Below are positions 6,294-14,002 of a DNA stretch of 16,554 nucleotides, one piece after another. Position 1 is the first letter of the stretch; every line of letters begins with the position of its first letter. Under the pieces are notes generated by a model, which made no database searches, was not told where the DNA came from, and was given only the letters and a program-made list of their open reading frames with translations. Position numbers and translations under genes: made by a program. Source of the DNA: RUG12395 sp034178705 (GTDB lineage Bacteria; Bacillota; Clostridia; Oscillospirales; CAG-272); contig JAXFQY010000006.1 in NCBI GenBank assembly GCA_034178705.1, positions 1-16,554 of the forward strand, in the 5' to 3' direction.

Positions 6294-7472
6294 TTATGAC
6301 AGGGGATAATAGTAATCCCGGATGCGGTAGCTCCAAAGGGAGGAAGAACCGGTTTTGCTTACTGTGTAGTAGACGGTGAGATAGCCGTCTGCCGGAAGGT
6401 GTCCGTATTCATCACGCGCCAAGCCGACGTTGTGGTTGCGCGGGGCGCCGGTAAGGTTTTCTCCGACTACGGCAAGCTCCTTCCAGACAAAGACGCGAAA
6501 GTTTGCGGGTTCCGCAAAACTGCCAATACGGAAGTGCGAGGAAATATAGTTCGGCTCATCCGTCGGATTGGGATGGCAGTCGGAAGCACAGTAGAAAATT
6601 CGGTTTTCCGCATCATAGACAAAATCCGCGTTATTCAGGATATCCTGTTTTCCGGACAGATTTTTCAGACCGGATACCGACAGAATCGCGCTGCTTTTCC
6701 TTTGTGGGGAATCCAGATCGGAAAAATCGTAGCGTTCGACAAGTGTGCGGGTGCCGGCTTTATCCCCGCGGGTGTAAAACAGAAGAATATCGGCTTCCCG
6801 GTTGTAGTTCACAAGCGACGGCTGCCCCACACCCCACTGAAAAGCGGAGGATGACGGATCCTTTGCAAAATCGATAAGTGGTTTCGTGCCGATACGCTCA
6901 AAGGGGCCGGTCGGACTGTCTGATACCGCGATACCAAGCTTGTTTTCCTGATTGTCGTAGGAGGTACAGCCGAGGTAGGCCATCAGATAGCGATAGTTTT
7001 TTCCCTGATAGGAGAAGCTGCCGGCAATGACCGAGGGATCGCAGACGTGATGGGCATCCCACCCGTTCTCAGAAGGGGACAGAACAATGCATTCTTCTCC
7101 CCATTGATAGGTTCCGTCTGCCTGACGCTCCCCCCTCCGGCAGGCAATACTGTCGGTTATGTTATAGCTTTCCCGGTTTGTGCAGTAGTAAAGATATTGC
7201 GTGCCGTCCTCCATCCGGATTACAGAGGGGCAGTAATTATAAATGCCGTCTTTCAGCGGAGCAAACTGCTCCCCTGATGGCTCCGGAGGAAGAAGGACAG
7301 GGGCGTCGGTCGTGGGAGCTTCGGTGTCCGAAGAAATGGCAGGCTCTGTGACAGCCGGATAGGATTCGGTCTGCTCTGCGGAGGGATTGTTTGTTTCAGA
7401 CGGGGCGGAAGGCGCGGCACAAGAGGCAAGAAGAAGAGTCAGAATCACAGTCGGTAAAAGGTGTTTTTTCAT
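6294..7472 (-). CDS. GH43-like beta-propeller lipoprotein
   Basis: Lipid-anchored extracellular protein of 392 residues. The signal peptide ends in lipobox LLAS-C18, followed by a Ser/Thr/Pro/Glu-rich linker to about residue 68. The rest has the repeated blade pattern of five-bladed propeller glycosidases (GH43/GH32/GH62 fold): YCPSVIRMEDGTQYLYYC (about 80-97), CDPSVIAGSF (144-153), YLMAYLG, GIAVSDSPTGPF, QPSLVNY and LLFYTRG. The SDSPTGPF element is very typical of GH43-type proteins. Acidic residues that could be catalytic are present, but I cannot assign the triad or the sugar. It may bind or trim glycans at the cell surface. Ribosome site CGGAG lies eight bases before the ATG, and the gene follows the 672-residue glycosidase-like gene after 36 bases, so both form one operon. 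Confidence 0.78.
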   Translation of the reverse strand: MKKHLLPTVILTLLLASCAAPSAPSETNNPSAEQTESYPAVTEPAISSDTEAPTTDAPVLLPPEPSGEQFAPLKDGIYNYCPSVIRMEDGTQYLYYCTNRESYNITDSIACRRGERQADGTYQWGEECIVLSPSENGWDAHHVCDPSVIAGSFSYQGKNYRYLMAYLGCTSYDNQENKLGIAVSDSPTGPFERIGTKPLIDFAKDPSSSAFQWGVGQPSLVNYNREADILLFYTRGDKAGTRTLVERYDFSDLDSPQRKSSAILSVSGLKNLSGKQDILNNADFVYDAENRIFYCASDCHPNPTDEPNYISSHFRIGSFAEPANFRVFVWKELAVVGENLTGAPRNHNVGLARDEYGHLPADGYLTVYYTVSKTGSSSLWSYRIRDYYYPLS

Positions 7473-7508
7473 GCTTTTACTCCGATCTTTCGATTATCTT
7501 AAAAAGGG

Positions 7509-9527
7509 TCAGCGCAGCAGATCCAGGTTTCCGGCTGTTTCCATCCGGTCAACCGTGAACATCCGGTAGGCACCGGTCCATGCACTGAGGCAGTCGTTGA
7601 AGTGCCCGCGATCCTCGCAGGTGGGGCGGTATTTCGTCCAGCGTGCCTGGAAGAAGCCTTCGTTTTGCGCACCCAGCGGGCGGTGTACGCCGTGGGTGAG
7701 CTGCTCGGTACTGACCGTCAGTCCTTCAATACTGTTTGCCCACATCAGTTTGGCTATTTTTTCCCATTTTTGATCCCCGGTAAGGCGTGCCAGCTCACAA
7801 AGCTCCGGAACAATCACCGAGCCCCAGGAGTCGATGGCATGATGCTCGGCGCTGATGGCGGTACCGCCGGTTGTGTGGTAGCCGTACTCGGTAAACTCAC
7901 TTCCGTTCGGATACAGGACATCGTAGAAAAACATCCAGGAGGTGAAGTAGTAAGCCGCCTTTTGGGCGCGTGTCAGATAGAGCGGCTCTCCGGTTATGCG
8001 GTACAGGGCGAGGGAGGAAACAACGAAGGGATACGCCGTTTCCTTGTCAATGGAGGCACAGTCAAGCGCGCCTGCGGTGCAGGTAAAGCCGTCAAGGTCG
8101 CGACGGTAATAAAAGTCATGGGCGGTACGTGCACAGTCAAGATATTCTTTTTCTCCGCAGGTATCGTAGAGGTCCAGCAGAGCAGAAATCAGGAAGCCGC
8201 CGATCGAGCCAAGCTTTTGCGCCGGAGTGCCGTCCATGTAAAAGGATTTTCCAAAGCCGTATTCATTGTCGTAATGCGTACAGAAAAAGTCGCAGATGCC
8301 GCGGGCAAAGCGGAGATATTCCGGTTTTTCAATTCCGTTCTTTTGCAGGAGGCGGAACATGCGGACGGCTTCCGACGCGCCCCAGCCGAGATTGCAGCAG
8401 TCCGGTGTTGCTGTTTTTTCCGCGTTCGGATCATAATTCTGCTCGTAGAGCGTAAAGCAGAGCCCGTTCGGCCGCTGGGTCGCACAGAAGGCATCAAAAA
8501 TCCCTACGGCGGTTTTCAGCTGCCCTTGATCGCCGCGCCGCAGGGCATCGACGGCAAGCATCCGTGCGTTCATCAGGTTCTGATCTGCCCATCCGATCTC
8601 AAACCGTTCGTCAAAGCGCCCAAGCTCGGTATAGTACGGATCCTTCAGCATTTCCGCCATTTCGGCAGGAGTGATCTTAACCATGTGCTGATAACGGAAT
8701 AGCCTTTGGGCGAAATGTGTGATAATCAGTCTCTGCCCTTTGTAGTCATATAGCAGGGCATTGGCAAAGGAAATACCGAGGGAAAAGACCTTTTCCGGCG
8801 GCAGACAAGGGGAAAGAGAAGGGGAGAGCAGTCCGAGACAGGCGTCAATCAGATTGGCCGCGGCGTAGTTCTCCCAACGCGGGCGGCAGACAAAGATATA
8901 GGTGGTCGTTTCCAAAGTTGCTCCGGGAGCAAGCGTATGGTAGGTATCGTAGCGTTCGGTCATGATATTTTTTGAGGAGTAGGTGCGCGGCGCCTCCGTG
9001 ACCGGCCGGGTGACCCGGTGCTCGTGTGTGCCGTCCGGCAGTGCAATCAGGGAGCAGCAGGAGACGAGGGATGCTGCGCTGTCCGCGGAGGCAAACAGTG
9101 CCAACCCGTGTGTGCCGTCCTCTGTCAAAGTGCAGGAAGGAATACCGGTCCGGTCGTAGGAAAAGACCCACGGCTCCCCGTTCAGGGTCAGCCCCTTCGG
9201 CGTGTTGGAGCTGCCGTGTTCGTTTCCGTTATAGAGGACGCAGGGGATAAGGTATTTTTCTGCGCGGAACAGATCGCGCACGGCAACCGTGTCCTTAAAG
9301 GACAGCGGGGCAGTATTTCTGTTTTCCATTCTGCGCCGGACGGCAAAAATTCCTTCCCCGACCGTTTCGATGCGGTCTGTAATGGCAAGACCCGCTGCGT
9401 TGTATACCCCGTTTTCTTCTTTTACCTTGGGCAGAGATCCGTCCCGCAGCTCAATCCGCGGCTTTTCCAGTCTTCCGAGTGCACCGTCTTCTCTTTCGGT
9501 TACCTGTTCAAGGGTAAAATAAATCAT
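7509..9527 (-). CDS. Six-hairpin-glycosidase-like protein
   Basis: Large protein of 672 residues with no signal peptide, so probably cytoplasmic. Residues 1-225 look like a beta-sandwich (IYFTLEQVTE, FAVRRRMENRN, TTTYIFVCRP). Residues 235-660 are helical with paired repeats of an alpha/alpha barrel: GWADQNLMNARML (about 312-324), NLGWGASEAVRMFRLL, SIGGFLISALLDLYD, YPFVVSSLALYRITG, and TAISAEHHAIDSWG near residue 570. This pattern fits the six-hairpin glycosidase superfamily (as in GH88, GH105, GH127 and related). The exact family, activity and catalytic acids cannot be assigned; Asp and Glu in GWADQ and SAEHHAID are candidates. The ATG at 9527 is chosen because AAAAGGA lies six bases before it; the ATG at 9533 would sit directly on that site. 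Its product would act on oligosaccharides taken up by the cell. Confidence 0.7.
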   Translation of the reverse strand: MIYFTLEQVTEREDGALGRLEKPRIELRDGSLPKVKEENGVYNAAGLAITDRIETVGEGIFAVRRRMENRNTAPLSFKDTVAVRDLFRAEKYLIPCVLYNGNEHGSSNTPKGLTLNGEPWVFSYDRTGIPSCTLTEDGTHGLALFASADSAASLVSCCSLIALPDGTHEHRVTRPVTEAPRTYSSKNIMTERYDTYHTLAPGATLETTTYIFVCRPRWENYAAANLIDACLGLLSPSLSPCLPPEKVFSLGISFANALLYDYKGQRLIITHFAQRLFRYQHMVKITPAEMAEMLKDPYYTELGRFDERFEIGWADQNLMNARMLAVDALRRGDQGQLKTAVGIFDAFCATQRPNGLCFTLYEQNYDPNAEKTATPDCCNLGWGASEAVRMFRLLQKNGIEKPEYLRFARGICDFFCTHYDNEYGFGKSFYMDGTPAQKLGSIGGFLISALLDLYDTCGEKEYLDCARTAHDFYYRRDLDGFTCTAGALDCASIDKETAYPFVVSSLALYRITGEPLYLTRAQKAAYYFTSWMFFYDVLYPNGSEFTEYGYHTTGGTAISAEHHAIDSWGSVIVPELCELARLTGDQKWEKIAKLMWANSIEGLTVSTEQLTHGVHRPLGAQNEGFFQARWTKYRPTCEDRGHFNDCLSAWTGAYRMFTVDRMETAGNLDLLR

Positions 9528-9574
9528 AGCCATTCCTTTTCGGCGAGTGAATTGCAGTTGAATGCTGCGTCCTT

Positions 9575-9603
9575 AGTTTATCATGCTTCCGCCGCAAAAT
9601 CAA
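9575..9603 (-). promoter_or_regulatory. Promoter of the glycosidase-lipoprotein operon
   Basis: On the minus strand TTGATT (9603-9598) and TAAACT (9580-9575) are separated by 17 bases, about 50 bases before the ATG. It lies after the terminator of the binding-protein gene, so this operon can be expressed separately. Confidence 0.55.
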
Positions 9604-9614
9604 CTTCCGGCGCG

Positions 9615-9659
9615 AAAAAGAACCGCTTCTTCTCCGAAAACATACAGAGAAGAAGCGGT
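9615..9659 (-). terminator. Intrinsic terminator after the solute-binding protein gene
   Basis: A perfect 13-base stem (ACCGCTTCTTCTC at 9622-9634 with its complement at 9647-9659) and a 12-base loop are followed on the minus strand by TCTTTTTC. It lies 39 bases after the stop of the binding-protein gene. Confidence 0.85.
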
Positions 9660-9697
9660 AAGAAAGGAAACAGGCCTTATTGATGCGGTTGGGGGCG

Positions 9698-11203
9698 TTA
9701 ATCAGACACTGCCAGAAGGGAAGCGTTGATTTTCTTGATATCGGCTTCTGCTGCTCTTTGAGAGGAGGCAAGAATGGATGCATAGCTGTTTGTCTTCTGA
9801 CCGAGCATGCTGCTGAACTGCGTTCCGTACTTTCCGATGCGGAAAATCAAACCGGGGTCGTACATCCGGTGGCTGTAAATGATGTCCAGCATTTCAATGC
9901 TTTCCTCGTCGCGGACATAGTTGCCGACCAGCGTCCTTTCATAGTATGCAGGCGTCAGGATCTTTTTTCCGTAGTATGCGCACATTTCCATCACCGTTGC
10001 CGAGCGGGATGCGTCCTCCAGAAACGCGGGGAAGCAAAGAAACATATTCGCGGACAATCCGGCACAGACGGAGTAATCCTCCTGTGACTCGTCCAGCATC
10101 GGGTGCGGCAGAATACCGAAATCGGTCTGGCTGTCACGGTGCTTCGGAACGGCGTTCATGGTTGTGATATAGTAAAGGATCTGTCCGTTGTCGAACATCT
10201 CGGTGCGGGCTTTATCCCACACTGAGGACGGCAGCGCGGTGTTATAATTGAATACCTTGTCGGTTGCGCAGAGAGTAATGAACTTGTCGAACAGGGTAGC
10301 GGCGCGGTCGGAGTTGACCGTAAGCTCAAGCTGTCCGTCCTTCAGGGTTGCAATGCGCACTTTTGCGGAGGCAAGCATGGAATTGGTCGCTTCATTCCAG
10401 ATGGAGGCGCCGTAGGCGTCGTTTTCGTCCAGAAGATCGTCACCGTTCAGATCGCCGCCGAACTTCAAAACCTCCTCGGCAAGGACGTCCAGCGTCCATG
10501 CCTTGTTTCTGACCAACTCATAGGGATCCCGCAGATCGGAATTGCTTTTTACGATTTCCTTGTTGAACAGGATGGCGTGCGTAATGATATTGTCAATGAT
10601 GCCGATATCCCCGGTCGCAAGATAGAGGTTCTTCCCGAAGGAGAGCCCCTCAACGGCCTTCTGATCCCACCAGCTGTGCGACAGATCGATTTCTTTCATC
10701 TCGTTGATGTTGTAGAGCATATTTCCCACAGCAAGGTTTGCAGCATCATAGGTTCCGATCATGGCAGCATCGTAGTCAAAAGCGTTCGCGGTATAGCTTT
10801 CCTGCATAGCTTTGTAACCTACACCGGAACCGTTGCAGCTGTTATATTTGATTTTATTTAAGATTTCGAAAAGAATATCGCACTTGCTTTCGACCGAAAG
10901 CTTCCGGATATATTTGGCCTGCTCAAGGACATCGGCGTCGTTCTCGGTTCCGCCGAAGTCATTTGCCGTCGTGGAATTGTTCAGGTTTCCGCAGGCAAGA
11001 ATCACGAAGGTGTAGCCGTCAAACGACGTCTCGACGACGGCGGGCAATTCTTCTGTAACGGCAGGGGTGGTTGGGATGTCGACGGAGCCGTCAGTAGTGC
11101 CATCTGTCGCCGCTGTTGTTTCGGCAGGTTCCTTTTCCCCGCAGGAAGGTAAAAGCGGAAGGATCAGAAGCAGTGCCAGAAAGAATGCAAATGCTTTTTT
11201 CAT
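9698..11203 (-). CDS. Extracellular solute-binding lipoprotein (family 1-like)
   Basis: Predicted sugar-type ABC receptor of 501 residues. The signal peptide ends in lipobox LLPS-C21, followed by a Thr/Asp/Pro-rich linker to about residue 58. The body shows the solute-binding pattern: YDAAMIGTYDAANLAVGNMLYNINEM, a WWDQKAVEGLSFGKNLYLATGD core, ILFNKEIV, LRDPYELVRNKAWTLDVLAEEV, and later MFDNGQILYYITTMNAVPKHRDS with FGILPHPM. At residues 251-265 DLNGDDLLDENDAYG is an EF-hand or dockerin-like calcium loop, known in this group of binding proteins. No permease or ATPase gene lies nearby, so partners must be elsewhere. The ribosome site GGGAGAGG precedes the ATG at 11203. It diverges from an AraC-type regulator, which probably controls it. 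The ligand is inferred to be an oligosaccharide from the glycosidase-like genes downstream. Confidence 0.87.
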   Translation of the reverse strand: MKKAFAFFLALLLILPLLPSCGEKEPAETTAATDGTTDGSVDIPTTPAVTEELPAVVETSFDGYTFVILACGNLNNSTTANDFGGTENDADVLEQAKYIRKLSVESKCDILFEILNKIKYNSCNGSGVGYKAMQESYTANAFDYDAAMIGTYDAANLAVGNMLYNINEMKEIDLSHSWWDQKAVEGLSFGKNLYLATGDIGIIDNIITHAILFNKEIVKSNSDLRDPYELVRNKAWTLDVLAEEVLKFGGDLNGDDLLDENDAYGASIWNEATNSMLASAKVRIATLKDGQLELTVNSDRAATLFDKFITLCATDKVFNYNTALPSSVWDKARTEMFDNGQILYYITTMNAVPKHRDSQTDFGILPHPMLDESQEDYSVCAGLSANMFLCFPAFLEDASRSATVMEMCAYYGKKILTPAYYERTLVGNYVRDEESIEMLDIIYSHRMYDPGLIFRIGKYGTQFSSMLGQKTNSYASILASSQRAAEADIKKINASLLAVSD

Positions 11204-11248
11204 AGATCAACCTCTCCCTTTATTTTTCCTTACTTATGCTTTTATCAT

Positions 11249-11278
11249 ATCATATCCGCGGAAGGCGGAAAAGAGCAA
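11249..11278 (-). promoter_or_regulatory. Possible promoter of the solute-binding protein gene
   Basis: On the minus strand TTGCTC (11278-11273) and TATGAT (11254-11249) are 18 bases apart. The -35 is weak, as would be expected for a promoter that needs an activator such as the divergent AraC protein. Confidence 0.35.
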
Positions 11279-11299
11279 AATCTCCGCATTCTGTATAAA

Positions 11300-11314
11300 A
11301 TATCAAACAGATAT
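11300..11314. promoter_or_regulatory. Small inverted repeat between the divergent genes
   Basis: ATATC (11300-11304), five bases, GATAT (11310-11314), lying between the two divergent promoters. It could be part of an AraC-family operator; at five base pairs per arm it may also be chance in an AT-rich spacer. Confidence 0.25.
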
Positions 11315-11329
11315 GCGGCGGTATAATGC

Positions 11330-11359
11330 TTGACAACACCGAAAAAAACATGTTATCAT
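11330..11359 (+). promoter_or_regulatory. Promoter of the AraC-type regulator gene
   Basis: TTGACA (11330-11335) is exact consensus, followed after 18 bases by TATCAT (11354-11359). The ATG is 42 bases further on. Confidence 0.6.
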
Positions 11360-11401
11360 AATAAAAAAACAAAATCCTGCTGCAAGACAGGGAGGATTGC
11401 G

Positions 11402-12265
11402 ATGATTCTTCGTGCCAAAAGAGAGGACTATTGGTATCGCTTCCGTTGGGAAAATCTTGAAAACGAGAGCGGAATGTATTTGTATTTTTGCGGAACGACT
11501 TATCCGGATCCCAAATACTATGTGGAACGGACGGTCCCTCCCGGACTGATGCAGGGGGGAATGTATGTGCTGGAATATGTGGAGAGCGGGCGCGGAACGA
11601 TTGAGATGTATGGGAAAAAAACCGAAGTCGGAGCGGGGACGCTCTTTCTTTTGAACCGGATGACGGTTCACCGGTATTACGCAGATCCTGCCGATCCCTT
11701 CAAGAAGCATTGGCTCTCCTTTACCGGACCGCTGTGCCATGCAATTACCGATATTCTCGGACTGCAGGAGAAGTTTTATGCCGTTCCGTGTGATGCGCTT
11801 CCGTATTTCCGGAGAATCATCGAGCGTGTTCGCGGGATGAATGACGCCAATCGTCTTTCGGTGCATCGGGAAATTGCGGAAATTCTGCTGCATCTTTTCT
11901 ATCTGATTGCCGGAGAGGGAGCAGCGTGCGCTGCACCGTTGACCCTGGCGGAGAGGATAAAACAGTATATTGACAACAGCGAGGCACCTGAACTTTATCT
12001 TGGGGAGATTGCGGAGCGTTTTCAGATCACGAAGACCTATCTGATCCGTGTATTCCATGAGCGATACGGAATTACACCGCATCGGTATATTACCGAACGG
12101 AAAATTGAATCGGCACGCGCTTTTTTTGACAGAACGGATGCGCGGATTGCTGAGGTAGCACAGATGCTCGGCTTCGGCAGCCCTCAGTATTTTTCCCGGG
12201 TGTTCCGTGAATGCGTCGGCGTGACGCCGGGAGAGTACAGAAAAATGAGATTTTTCCGGACATAA
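11402..12265 (+). CDS. AraC-family transcriptional regulator
   Basis: Regulator of 287 residues. The N-terminal half (about 30-100) is a cupin-like sensing domain: VLEYVESGRGTIEMYGKK, then GAGTLFLLNRMTVHRYYADP. The C-terminal 100 residues carry two helix-turn-helix units of the AraC type: LYLGEIAERFQITKTYLIRVF and DARIAEVAQMLGFGSPQYFS, closing with the family signature FRECVGVTPGEYRKM. The ATG at 11402 is preferred over earlier in-frame codons because AGGGAGGA lies seven bases before it. It is transcribed away from the solute-binding protein gene across a 198-base spacer, the usual arrangement for a sugar-sensing activator and its target. The inducer is unknown, probably a mono- or oligosaccharide. 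No clear terminator follows; the double-Nudix gene converges from the right after 44 bases. Confidence 0.92.
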   Translation: MILRAKREDYWYRFRWENLENESGMYLYFCGTTYPDPKYYVERTVPPGLMQGGMYVLEYVESGRGTIEMYGKKTEVGAGTLFLLNRMTVHRYYADPADPFKKHWLSFTGPLCHAITDILGLQEKFYAVPCDALPYFRRIIERVRGMNDANRLSVHREIAEILLHLFYLIAGEGAACAAPLTLAERIKQYIDNSEAPELYLGEIAERFQITKTYLIRVFHERYGITPHRYITERKIESARAFFDRTDARIAEVAQMLGFGSPQYFSRVFRECVGVTPGEYRKMRFFRT

Positions 12266-12309
12266 TTTGCCGCTCGGAAAGAGAGGGCTGTGCCTTGGCT
12301 GCGTAGAGG

Positions 12310-13209
12310 TTACAGAAGCTTTTTTAACGCCTCAAAGTCAGAATAAGGGACAAACTCTCCCCGGTTCAGCATGGCTTCAATTTCTTCGGGTGTTGCGCGC
12401 TTAGCTTCGGTGGTTTCCCCCGGCAGGAGAACCACGTCGGCGGGATCTGTGTCGGTATCAAAGCGCCAGATATCAAGAAGATAATCCGGGCCGCGCCGGG
12501 ACGAGATCAGAACTCCGTTGGCCGGATTCATCCGGATGCCGGTTTCCTCTTCCACCTCGCGTAGGGCGGCATGCAGACTGTCGTCCCCGGAGAGGGCGGA
12601 TCCGCCGGTGGTTTCCCAAAGGTTCGGATAACCCTTTTCCGGTGCGCGGCGGGTGAGAAGATAGGTCCCGTCGCTTCCGCGGAGCCAGACGTGGACCACA
12701 AGATGGTACAGCCCCTCCGGAATCGGCTCGCCGCGCCGGCACACAAGCCCGGTTTTTTTTCGGTCGGAGGTGTAAAGGTCCCAGGGTTCCCCGGCGCCGG
12801 AGCGCAGATTGAGCCAGTACTGTACAAAGGTGAACATCGGCGGATGAAACAGGGGATAGCTGAGTCTATCCGGAAGAAAGGGAAAAAGCCGGACCTCCTC
12901 CATTTCAAAGCAGGCCGGAGGAACGGAGATCGCGGAAAGCTCGGTAAAAAACAGCACGCCGCAGTCGTCTATCCGGTAGTCGGAGACGGGTATCAGTTCG
13001 GACCCGACCGACCCCGTTTCCTCATACAGCTCGCGCCGCGCCGCGTCAAAAGGGGTTTCTCCCGCTTCAATATGCCCTCCGGGCAGCTCCCAGGTGTCTT
13101 GACCGCGCTTGCGGCAAAGCAGCCATGCTCCGCGGCAGCGCGCCGCAATCACCACATACCTCGGAGGCTCATGTTCCGCTCCGGGTTTCAGAAATACAAC
13201 GGCACTCAT
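12310..13209 (-). CDS. Double-Nudix hydrolase (two fused Nudix domains)
   Basis: Protein of 299 residues with two Nudix domains. The first (about 15-135) has a complete Nudix box starting at Gly45: G-x5-E-x7-RELYEETG. The second (about 140-299) starts PWDLYTSDRKKTG and continues RRGEPIPEGLYHLVVHVWL, the opening of the isopentenyl-isomerase-like Nudix group; its box starts at Gly203, reads GSALSGDDSLHAALREVEEETGI, and has Asp209 where the first Glu normally stands. The REVEEE metal ligands are intact. Domain one resembles MutT-type enzymes that clean nucleotide pools; substrates of neither can be fixed from sequence. The ATG at 13209 has AAGGAGG eight bases upstream; the frame stays open to 13518, but that part has no start signal and crosses a terminator. 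Stand-alone versions of each domain are common, so the fusion is the notable point. Confidence 0.88.
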   Translation of the reverse strand: MSAVVFLKPGAEHEPPRYVVIAARCRGAWLLCRKRGQDTWELPGGHIEAGETPFDAARRELYEETGSVGSELIPVSDYRIDDCGVLFFTELSAISVPPACFEMEEVRLFPFLPDRLSYPLFHPPMFTFVQYWLNLRSGAGEPWDLYTSDRKKTGLVCRRGEPIPEGLYHLVVHVWLRGSDGTYLLTRRAPEKGYPNLWETTGGSALSGDDSLHAALREVEEETGIRMNPANGVLISSRRGPDYLLDIWRFDTDTDPADVVLLPGETTEAKRATPEEIEAMLNRGEFVPYSDFEALKKLL

Positions 13210-13308
13210 GCAGATTTCCTCCTTTTTGTTTTGTTCATCATTTTTCTCCACAGAGAAGCGCAATACAGTCGATTGTTCGGGAATACTCGGAATCGGACGG
13301 AGAAGAGC

Positions 13309-13346
13309 AAAAAAGCGCGGCGCCCTTTCGGCAGAAAGAGCGCCGC
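13309..13346 (-). terminator. Intrinsic terminator after the zinc-ribbon membrane protein gene
   Basis: Stem GCGGCGC (13317-13323) and CTTTC (13325-13329) pairs with GAAAG (13334-13338) and GCGCCGC (13340-13346), with one internal C/A mismatch and a GGCA loop. On the minus strand it is followed by CTTTTTTG. It lies 15 bases after the stop and separates this gene from the Nudix gene. Confidence 0.88.
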
Positions 13347-13361
13347 AATGCATATGTAGAA

Positions 13362-13808
13362 TTATTTCAGAAAGCCGAGACCGGAGATAATCGCGGGATC
13401 CTTGGCCTTGCCGTTGCAGATCTGGAAGAAAGCAATAATGCGGAGTACGGTGCAGATGATCATGCAGACACCGGCAGCGATCGGAACGAGAATCGTCCAG
13501 AAGAGGAAAACGGTGCAAATAGAGAGAATGGCTTCGACAACCGTGAACTTCAGCGCGGTACGGATATGAAAGCGCAGATAAGGAGAATTGTTGGACATCA
13601 GCAGGGCAATGATCAAACCGAAAACACCGAGCAGATAAGGAAGCATTGCCACAACCTTGTTGTCGGAAATGTCCTTCGGGTCGAATTCCGCAGTGTGATC
13701 CCTCGGATCAACAGCAGGAGCCGCCTCGGGAGCAAAGGGCTTGCCGCAGCTCGGACAGTGAACGGCGTTGTCATCGCAGGGGGTACCGCATCCGGAACAG
13801 TATTTCAT
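13362..13808 (-). CDS. Zinc-ribbon membrane protein
   Basis: Protein of 148 residues. It begins with a zinc ribbon, Cys4-x2-Cys7 and Cys18-x2-Cys21 (YCSGCG and CPSCG), followed by a Pro/Ala/Asp linker to about residue 48. The rest is hydrophobic: VVAMLPYLLGVFGLIIALLM (about 52-71), then SPYLRFHIRTALKFTVVE, and a long hydrophobic stretch ILSICTVFLFWTILVPIAAG onward to about 135. The SPYLRFHIRTALKF segment between helices resembles the YxxFHxxQ(A/S) pattern of the DUF4870/TM2-like membrane proteins that often carry a zinc ribbon. Function is unknown. The ATG at 13808 is chosen because the ribbon begins there and AAAGGA lies nine bases before it. It has its own promoter and terminator, so it is monocistronic. 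Confidence 0.82.
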   Translation of the reverse strand: MKYCSGCGTPCDDNAVHCPSCGKPFAPEAAPAVDPRDHTAEFDPKDISDNKVVAMLPYLLGVFGLIIALLMSNNSPYLRFHIRTALKFTVVEAILSICTVFLFWTILVPIAAGVCMIICTVLRIIAFFQICNGKAKDPAIISGLGFLK

Positions 13809-13845
13809 AGAGAATCGTCCTTTCTTTAATGATAAATCTGTTTTC

Positions 13846-13874
13846 ATTATATCAATCGTCCTTCAAAAATACAA
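13846..13874 (-). promoter_or_regulatory. Promoter of the zinc-ribbon membrane protein gene
   Basis: On the minus strand TTGTAT (13874-13869) and an exact TATAAT (13851-13846) are 17 bases apart, 37 bases before the ATG at 13808. An 8-base direct repeat GGACGATT occurs just upstream of the -10 and again at the ribosome site (13820-13813). Confidence 0.7.
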
Positions 13875-13967
13875 GTATTATTTTGTTTTTTTTTCTTTTC
13901 TTTCTGTATTTTTTTCTTGATTTTCTGAGAAAACAAAAGAGAAAAGTCGTTTCGCTTTTTTCAAGGG
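13875..13967. other. AT-rich divergent spacer
   Basis: About 90 bases of strongly T-rich sequence on the plus strand between the divergent promoters of the zinc-ribbon gene and mntP. No open frame with a start signal or stable hairpin is seen. An A/T-rich tract upstream of the mntP -35 could act as an UP element. Confidence 0.4.
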
Positions 13968-13996
13968 TTGACAATTCCGGAAAAAGATGCTATAAT
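13968..13996 (+). promoter_or_regulatory. Sigma-A promoter of mntP
   Basis: TTGACA (13968-13973) and TATAAT (13991-13996) are both exact consensus with a 17-base spacer. Transcription would start near 14003, right at the beginning of the riboswitch. Confidence 0.88.
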
Positions 13997-14002
13997 GCGA
14001 TT

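Noticed and set aside
7602..8702. Open frame of 366 codons on the plus strand
   Set aside because: It is antisense to the glycosidase-like gene and has no ribosome site or recognisable domain.
13210..13518. N-terminal extension of the double-Nudix frame
   Set aside because: It crosses the terminator at 13309-13346 and the 3' end of the zinc-ribbon gene; AAGGAGG before the ATG at 13209 marks the true start.
13875..13967. T-rich spacer considered as a small RNA or origin-like AT-rich element
   Set aside because: No repeated boxes, no hairpin and no promoter directed into it; it looks like ordinary AT-rich spacer between divergent promoters.
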